Of a DNA stretch of 9,827 nucleotides, positions 6,915-9,827 are shown one piece after another. Source of the stretch: Dehalococcoidales bacterium (GTDB lineage Bacteria; Chloroflexota; Dehalococcoidia; Dehalococcoidales; UBA5760); assembly GCA_028710655.1 (NCBI GenBank), contig JAQTTS010000057.1, forward strand, positions 1 to 9,827, written 5' to 3'. Position numbers and translations under genes: made by a program. The notes beneath the pieces are model-generated. The model had not been told where the DNA came from, did no database searches, and worked only from the letters and a program-made list of their open reading frames with translations. Position 1 is the first letter of the stretch. Each line of letters begins with the position of its first letter.

Positions 6915-6990
6915 TGGCGTCCCTGGAGGGATTCGAACCCACGACCCGCTGCTTAGAAGGCAGCCGCTCTATCCACTGAGCTACAGGGAC
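6915..6990 (-). tRNA. tRNA-Arg (anticodon UCU), CCA encoded
   Basis: On the minus strand a complete cloverleaf folds. The acceptor arms are GTCCCTG and CAGGGAC with discriminator G and an encoded CCA (6915-6917). The D stem is GCTC/GAGC, the anticodon stem GCTGC/GCAGC, and the loop CTTCTAA places TCT as anticodon, reading AGA and AGG. The T loop is the standard TTCGAAT. The T stem GTGGG/CCCTC contains one U-U mismatch at its second pair. Length is 73 bases plus CCA. The gene lies alone between ftsZ and the small membrane protein gene and has its own promoter. Confidence 0.95.
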
Positions 6991-7005
6991 GGCTTTCACT
7001 ACTAA

Positions 7006-7034
7006 AATTTAGCACGAGCCAGGTGAGAGGTCAA
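7006..7034 (-). promoter_or_regulatory. Promoter for tRNA-Arg
   Basis: On the minus strand, TTGACC (7029-7034, 5 of 6 to consensus) and TAAATT (7006-7011, 4 of 6) are separated by 17 bases. Transcription would begin near 6999, about nine bases before the mature tRNA 5' end at 6990, which is a typical tRNA arrangement. Confidence 0.6.
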
Positions 7035-7047
7035 GCTGCTCCTACCC

Positions 7048-7575
7048 TTACCCCGGATAACCAAGGCCCCCTTTAGTGAGCAGGCAAACAGAGGTAACAA
7101 TAGCACCGGCAATACAAACGCCGGCCAGGGTAGACAGGAAGGCGGGCTTGAACCTTATCTCAAAAATAGTCGCCGCCAATGAACCGGTCCAGGCGCCGGT
7201 TAGCGGCAGAGGAACGGCAACAAACGCCATCAGCCCGATCCACTTATACCGCTCCACAATCCCACCCCGCCGCCGGGCACGCTCTTCGAGCCAATGGAAC
7301 CACCTCCTGAAGACAGCTATCCTGCTCAGTCTCCGGGCAATAGCATTAAAGAACAGCAGCAGGAACGGCACCGGAATCAGGTTGCCGGCGATAGCCAGCG
7401 GCAGGGCATAATACCAGGCGATACTATACGGATAGACGTCGGAAGGTATCAGACCCAGAGCGAACGGTATCGCTCCACGCAGCTCGACTATCGGTAAGGC
7501 AGAAACGGCGACCACCACGAGTTCCTTGGAAAAACCAAGGCCATGAAGTACATTGAGAACATTATCGAGGAACAC
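7048..7575 (-). CDS. Small multidrug export-like membrane protein (COG2426 type)
   Basis: This 175-residue integral membrane protein resembles the family named 'small multi-drug export protein' (COG2426 / PF06695). That name is inherited, and substrate transport is poorly established. The family-like motif ALPIVELRGAIPFALGL is at residues 26-42. Hydrophobic segments lie at about residues 17-42, 52-80, 112-134 and 145-166. A strongly basic cytoplasmic loop (RRLSRIAVFRRWFHWLEERARRRGG, about 81-105) separates the halves. PLPLTGAWTG at 122-131 is the second recognisable block. The start is GTG at 7575, with AGGA seven bases upstream, because no ATG precedes the conserved sequence. It has its own promoter at 7636-7664 and diverges from pgk. 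The function in this cell is unknown. Confidence 0.85.
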   Translation of the reverse strand: MFLDNVLNVLHGLGFSKELVVVAVSALPIVELRGAIPFALGLIPSDVYPYSIAWYYALPLAIAGNLIPVPFLLLFFNAIARRLSRIAVFRRWFHWLEERARRRGGIVERYKWIGLMAFVAVPLPLTGAWTGSLAATIFEIRFKPAFLSTLAGVCIAGAIVTSVCLLTKGGLGYPG

Positions 7576-7635
7576 GCTAATTCCTGGCTTTTACTTGTGC
7601 AAAACGGCAGCCCGGCCGGAAGGCAGCACCTAACG

Positions 7636-7664
7636 AGTGTAGCAAACAGGTTCACCAGCGTCAA
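7636..7664 (-). promoter_or_regulatory. Promoter for the COG2426-type membrane protein gene
   Basis: On the minus strand, TTGACG (7659-7664, 5 of 6) and TACACT (7636-7641, 4 of 6) are separated by 17 bases. The predicted start near 7629 gives a leader of roughly 54 bases, which contains a GC-rich CCGGCCGG palindrome. Confidence 0.55.
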
Positions 7665-7703
7665 GACAATTTGCGAGAACCATGGTAATATAGTAGACTT
7701 TGG

Positions 7704-7710
7704 GGAGGTT
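7704..7710 (+). promoter_or_regulatory. Ribosome-binding site that sets the pgk start
   Basis: GGAGGTT at 7704-7710 lies ten bases before ATG 7721. An in-frame TTG at 7700 overlaps this site and would add seven residues (MGRLQQP) unlike the family N-terminus, so 7721 is the better start. Confidence 0.75.
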
Positions 7711-7720
7711 ACAGCAACCG

Positions 7721-8911
7721 ATGAACAAAGCAACTATTCGGGATATAGACGTCAACAACAAGAAAGTCCTGGTAAGGGTCGACTTTAATGTCCCCCTGGA
7801 TGAGGAAACCGGGGCTATCACCGATGACAGCCGCATCAGGGCAACCCTGCCCACCATCAGATACATTATCGACCGGGGAGCCGGGGTTATCCTCTGCTCG
7901 CACCTGGGCCGCCCGAATGGTGAGATTATCGAGAAGCTGCGCCTGGCAAACGTCGCCCGGCGCCTGGCAGAGATTCTGGGGAAGCCGGTGAAGTATGCCA
8001 GGGACTCTATCGGCCCCGAGGCGAAGCAGTACGCAGCCGAACTAGCCGGCGGAGAGGTCCTGGTCCTGGAGAACATCCGCTTCCATCCCGAAGAGAAGCA
8101 AAACGACCCCGCCTTTGCCCGGGCCCTGGCCTCATTGGCCGACTGCTACATTAACGATGCCTTCGGCACATCGCACCGGGCACATGCCTCCATAGTCGGC
8201 GTTACCCGTTACCTGCCTTCGGCAGCAGGACTGTTGCTGGAGAAGGAAATAGAAAACTTAAGCGGCATTACCGAGAATCCGTCCCACCCCTTTGCCGCCC
8301 TCCTCGGCGGCGCCAAGGTGAGCGACAAGGTCGGTGTGATAGAGAACATCATGAGCAAGGTAGACTACATTCTCATCGGCGGCGGCATGGCAGCCACCTT
8401 CCTGAAGGCAAAATCCTGCCAGGTGGGATTGTCGCTAATCGAGACAGACAAGCTAGGCGTTGCCACCGACCTGATGAAAATGGCATCAAAAAACAACATC
8501 CGTCTGCTGCTGCCGGTCGATGTCGTCGTTACCGATGAAATCAGCCAAAAGGCGGAGGGCAAGGTTGTAGCGATAGAGAACATCGCCGCCAACAAAAGGA
8601 TTGTCGATATCGGCCCCCGGACAGCCAGCATCTTCAAGGAAACGCTGCAAAAGTGCAAAACGGTTTTCTGGAACGGGCCGATGGGGGTATACGAAATACC
8701 CCGATTCGCCAACGGGACGAAGACCATGGCCGATACTCTGGCCGGCCTGAACGCTACCACGGTGATTGGGGGAGGCTCCACTGCCGAGATAGTAACCGAA
8801 ATGGGATTGGCCGGCAAGATGACCTTCGTCTCCACCGGCGGCGGTGCTTCGCTCGAGTTTATCAGCGGTAAGATACTGCCGGGAATAGAGGCCCTACCGG
8901 ACAGGGGATAA
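7721..8911 (+). CDS. pgk: Phosphoglycerate kinase
   Basis: This glycolytic enzyme transfers phosphate between 1,3-bisphosphoglycerate and ADP, giving 3-phosphoglycerate and ATP; it is reversible and cytoplasmic. The protein has 396 residues, the usual length. The N-terminal domain has VRVDFNVPL (18-26), the substrate-binding HLGRP (61-65), and VLENIRFHPEE (115-125) with its arginine. The hinge and C-terminal domain carry LLGGAKVSDK (194-203), VFWNGPMGVYE (315-325) and STGGGASLEF (371-380). The nucleotide-loop motif, normally GGGD[ST], reads GGGST here, so Ser353 occupies the usual Asp position. The start ATG at 7721 is preferred over TTG at 7700. apgM begins at the last base of the pgk stop. 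I see no convincing sigma-70 promoter between the divergent gene and pgk; TATAGT at 7689-7694 lacks a -35. Confidence 0.97.
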   Translation: MNKATIRDIDVNNKKVLVRVDFNVPLDEETGAITDDSRIRATLPTIRYIIDRGAGVILCSHLGRPNGEIIEKLRLANVARRLAEILGKPVKYARDSIGPEAKQYAAELAGGEVLVLENIRFHPEEKQNDPAFARALASLADCYINDAFGTSHRAHASIVGVTRYLPSAAGLLLEKEIENLSGITENPSHPFAALLGGAKVSDKVGVIENIMSKVDYILIGGGMAATFLKAKSCQVGLSLIETDKLGVATDLMKMASKNNIRLLLPVDVVVTDEISQKAEGKVVAIENIAANKRIVDIGPRTASIFKETLQKCKTVFWNGPMGVYEIPRFANGTKTMADTLAGLNATTVIGGGSTAEIVTEMGLAGKMTFVSTGGGASLEFISGKILPGIEALPDRG

Positions 8912-9827
8912 TGACTATGGACAGTCTGGAATTAATGCGGAACCTGGCTCAACCTTCCCCCGGTAAGATTGTACTGCTGGTACTTGACGGGTTAGGAGGA
9001 CTGCCCCGTCCCGACACGGGAAAAACCGAGCTGGAGACAGCGGATACACCCAATCTCAACAGGCTGTCCAAAGAAGGTACGACCGGCCTTATCGACATAG
9101 TAGGTCCGGGAATAACTCCGGGTAGCGCCGCAGGGCACCTGGCCCTGTTCGGTTATGACCCGCTCCGTTTCATTATCGGCCGGGGCGCTCTGGAAGCAGT
9201 CGGAGTGGACTTCGACCTCAAGCCGGGAGACGTGGCCGCCCGGGGAAATTTCTGCACCGTCGATAAAAAGGGTCTGGTTACCGACCGGCGGGCCGGCCGT
9301 ATCACCGATGAAGAATGCGCCAGGCTCTGCAAGTTGCTGGACGATATGACGATAGAAAACACCAGGCTCTTAATCCGTCCGGTAAGGGAACACCGCTTCA
9401 TCGTGGTATTGCGCGGGGGCAGTCTCAACCCGGCTGTCAGCGATTCCGACCCGCAGCAACTGGGAGTCACTCCAAGGGCCGTCAGCGCGCTACAGCCCGG
9501 TGCGGCAAAAACAGCAAGCATTGCCAATAAATTCATCTCTCAAGCAAAGAGCATCCTAGCCGGGCAGCATCCCGCCAATATGCTTCTTCTCCGCGGCTTT
9601 TCGGAAAGACCCGATTTTCCAGACATGACCGAGATATATCAATTGAAGCCGGCGGCTATCGCCGTCTATCCCATGTATCGCGGCCTGGCCAGGCTGGTGG
9701 GCATGGACATTCTGAACCCGGGTACCGGACTCGAAGATGAACTGAAGGCACTGAAAGCAAACTACTCCGCCTATGATTTCTTCTTCTTACACGTGAAAGG
9801 GACCGACAGCGCCGGTGAAGACGGCGA
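8911..9827 (+). CDS. apgM: Cofactor-independent phosphoglycerate mutase, archaeal type (3' end cut)
   Basis: This enzyme interconverts 3- and 2-phosphoglycerate, the step after Pgk. It belongs to the metal-dependent alkaline-phosphatase superfamily. The 305 residues present include VLLVLDGLGG with the metal-binding Asp26, TPNLNRLSKEGTTG (46-59), and GITPGSAAGHLALFGYDP (67-84) with the likely catalytic Ser72. GRGALEAVGV, FCTVDKKGLVTDRRAGR (114-130), LLLRGF (225-230) and FFFLHVKGTDSAGEDG (290-305), a metal-binding segment, also match. The archaeal-type enzyme is about 400 residues, so roughly the last quarter lies right of the window. Two in-frame starts compete. ATG 8911 overlaps the pgk stop as TAATG. 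ATG 8917 has better spacing from the AGGGG at 8902-8906. Either way translation is probably coupled to pgk. Confidence 0.95.
   Translation, partial: MTMDSLELMRNLAQPSPGKIVLLVLDGLGGLPRPDTGKTELETADTPNLNRLSKEGTTGLIDIVGPGITPGSAAGHLALFGYDPLRFIIGRGALEAVGVDFDLKPGDVAARGNFCTVDKKGLVTDRRAGRITDEECARLCKLLDDMTIENTRLLIRPVREHRFIVVLRGGSLNPAVSDSDPQQLGVTPRAVSALQPGAAKTASIANKFISQAKSILAGQHPANMLLLRGFSERPDFPDMTEIYQLKPAAIAVYPMYRGLARLVGMDILNPGTGLEDELKALKANYSAYDFFFLHVKGTDSAGEDG

Noticed and set aside
7600..7630. CCGGCCGG palindrome with flanking GGCAGC copies as a terminator or riboswitch
   Set aside because: The GGCAGC copies are direct, not inverted, the self-complementary core has no room for a loop, and no T-run follows.
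7671..7699. Possible pgk promoter TTGCGA-N17-TAGACT
   Set aside because: Transcription would begin inside the ribosome-binding site at 7704-7710, which makes it implausible; both boxes are also weak.
7630..8076. 148-codon open frame on the minus strand opposite the start of pgk
   Set aside because: It is antisense to the conserved Pgk N-terminal domain, and its sequence resembles no family.
8365..8835. 156-codon open frame on the minus strand inside pgk
   Set aside because: It is a shadow of conserved pgk codons, with no start signal or recognisable protein.

Overview
The window looks like chromosomal DNA from an uncultivated bacterium, most likely a Chloroflexota lineage near Dehalococcoidia. 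That placement is an inference. It rests on the short 167-residue EF-Ts, an archaeal-type phosphoglycerate mutase beside pgk, frequent TTG/GTG start codons, and the overall look of the proteins. No rRNA or other decisive marker is present.

Layout. Positions 1-1756 (minus strand) carry rpsB-tsf-pyrH, the conserved translation/nucleotide operon, with pyrH cut by the left edge and a candidate promoter at 1784-1813. A small predicted lipoprotein gene (1887-2267, minus) and a Nudix hydrolase gene (2521-3075, plus) diverge from a shared intergenic region. A DUF5343-like gene (3181-3894, minus) diverges from a transcription unit that holds a 73-residue unknown protein, ftsA and ftsZ. That unit has a good promoter (4047-4076) and ends at a candidate intrinsic terminator (6836-6872). 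A tRNA-Arg(UCU) gene and a COG2426-type small membrane protein gene follow on the minus strand. The right end holds pgk and a right-truncated apgM, whose start overlaps the pgk stop by one base.

How the genes work together. S2, EF-Ts and tRNA-Arg serve translation, and UMP kinase feeds pyrimidine synthesis. FtsA anchors FtsZ to the membrane at the division site. Pgk and ApgM catalyse successive steps of lower glycolysis. The Nudix hydrolase probably cleans up ADP-ribose or related nucleotides. The ftsA-ftsZ genes use visibly more A/T-ending codons than pgk-apgM and have no peptidoglycan-synthesis genes beside them.

Most of the window is core housekeeping. I found no CRISPR array, no transposase, no toxin-antitoxin pair and no clearly new multi-gene system. 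The least explained part is roughly 3080-4430: the DUF5343-like gene, its divergent promoter region with repeated CGGACA motifs, the unknown 73-residue ORF leading the ftsAZ unit, and short tandem duplications that cover stop codons in that unit. Every stretch of more than about 200 bases without a protein gene (2268-2520, 3895-4120, 6753-7047) is accounted for below as promoter, terminator or tRNA sequence.
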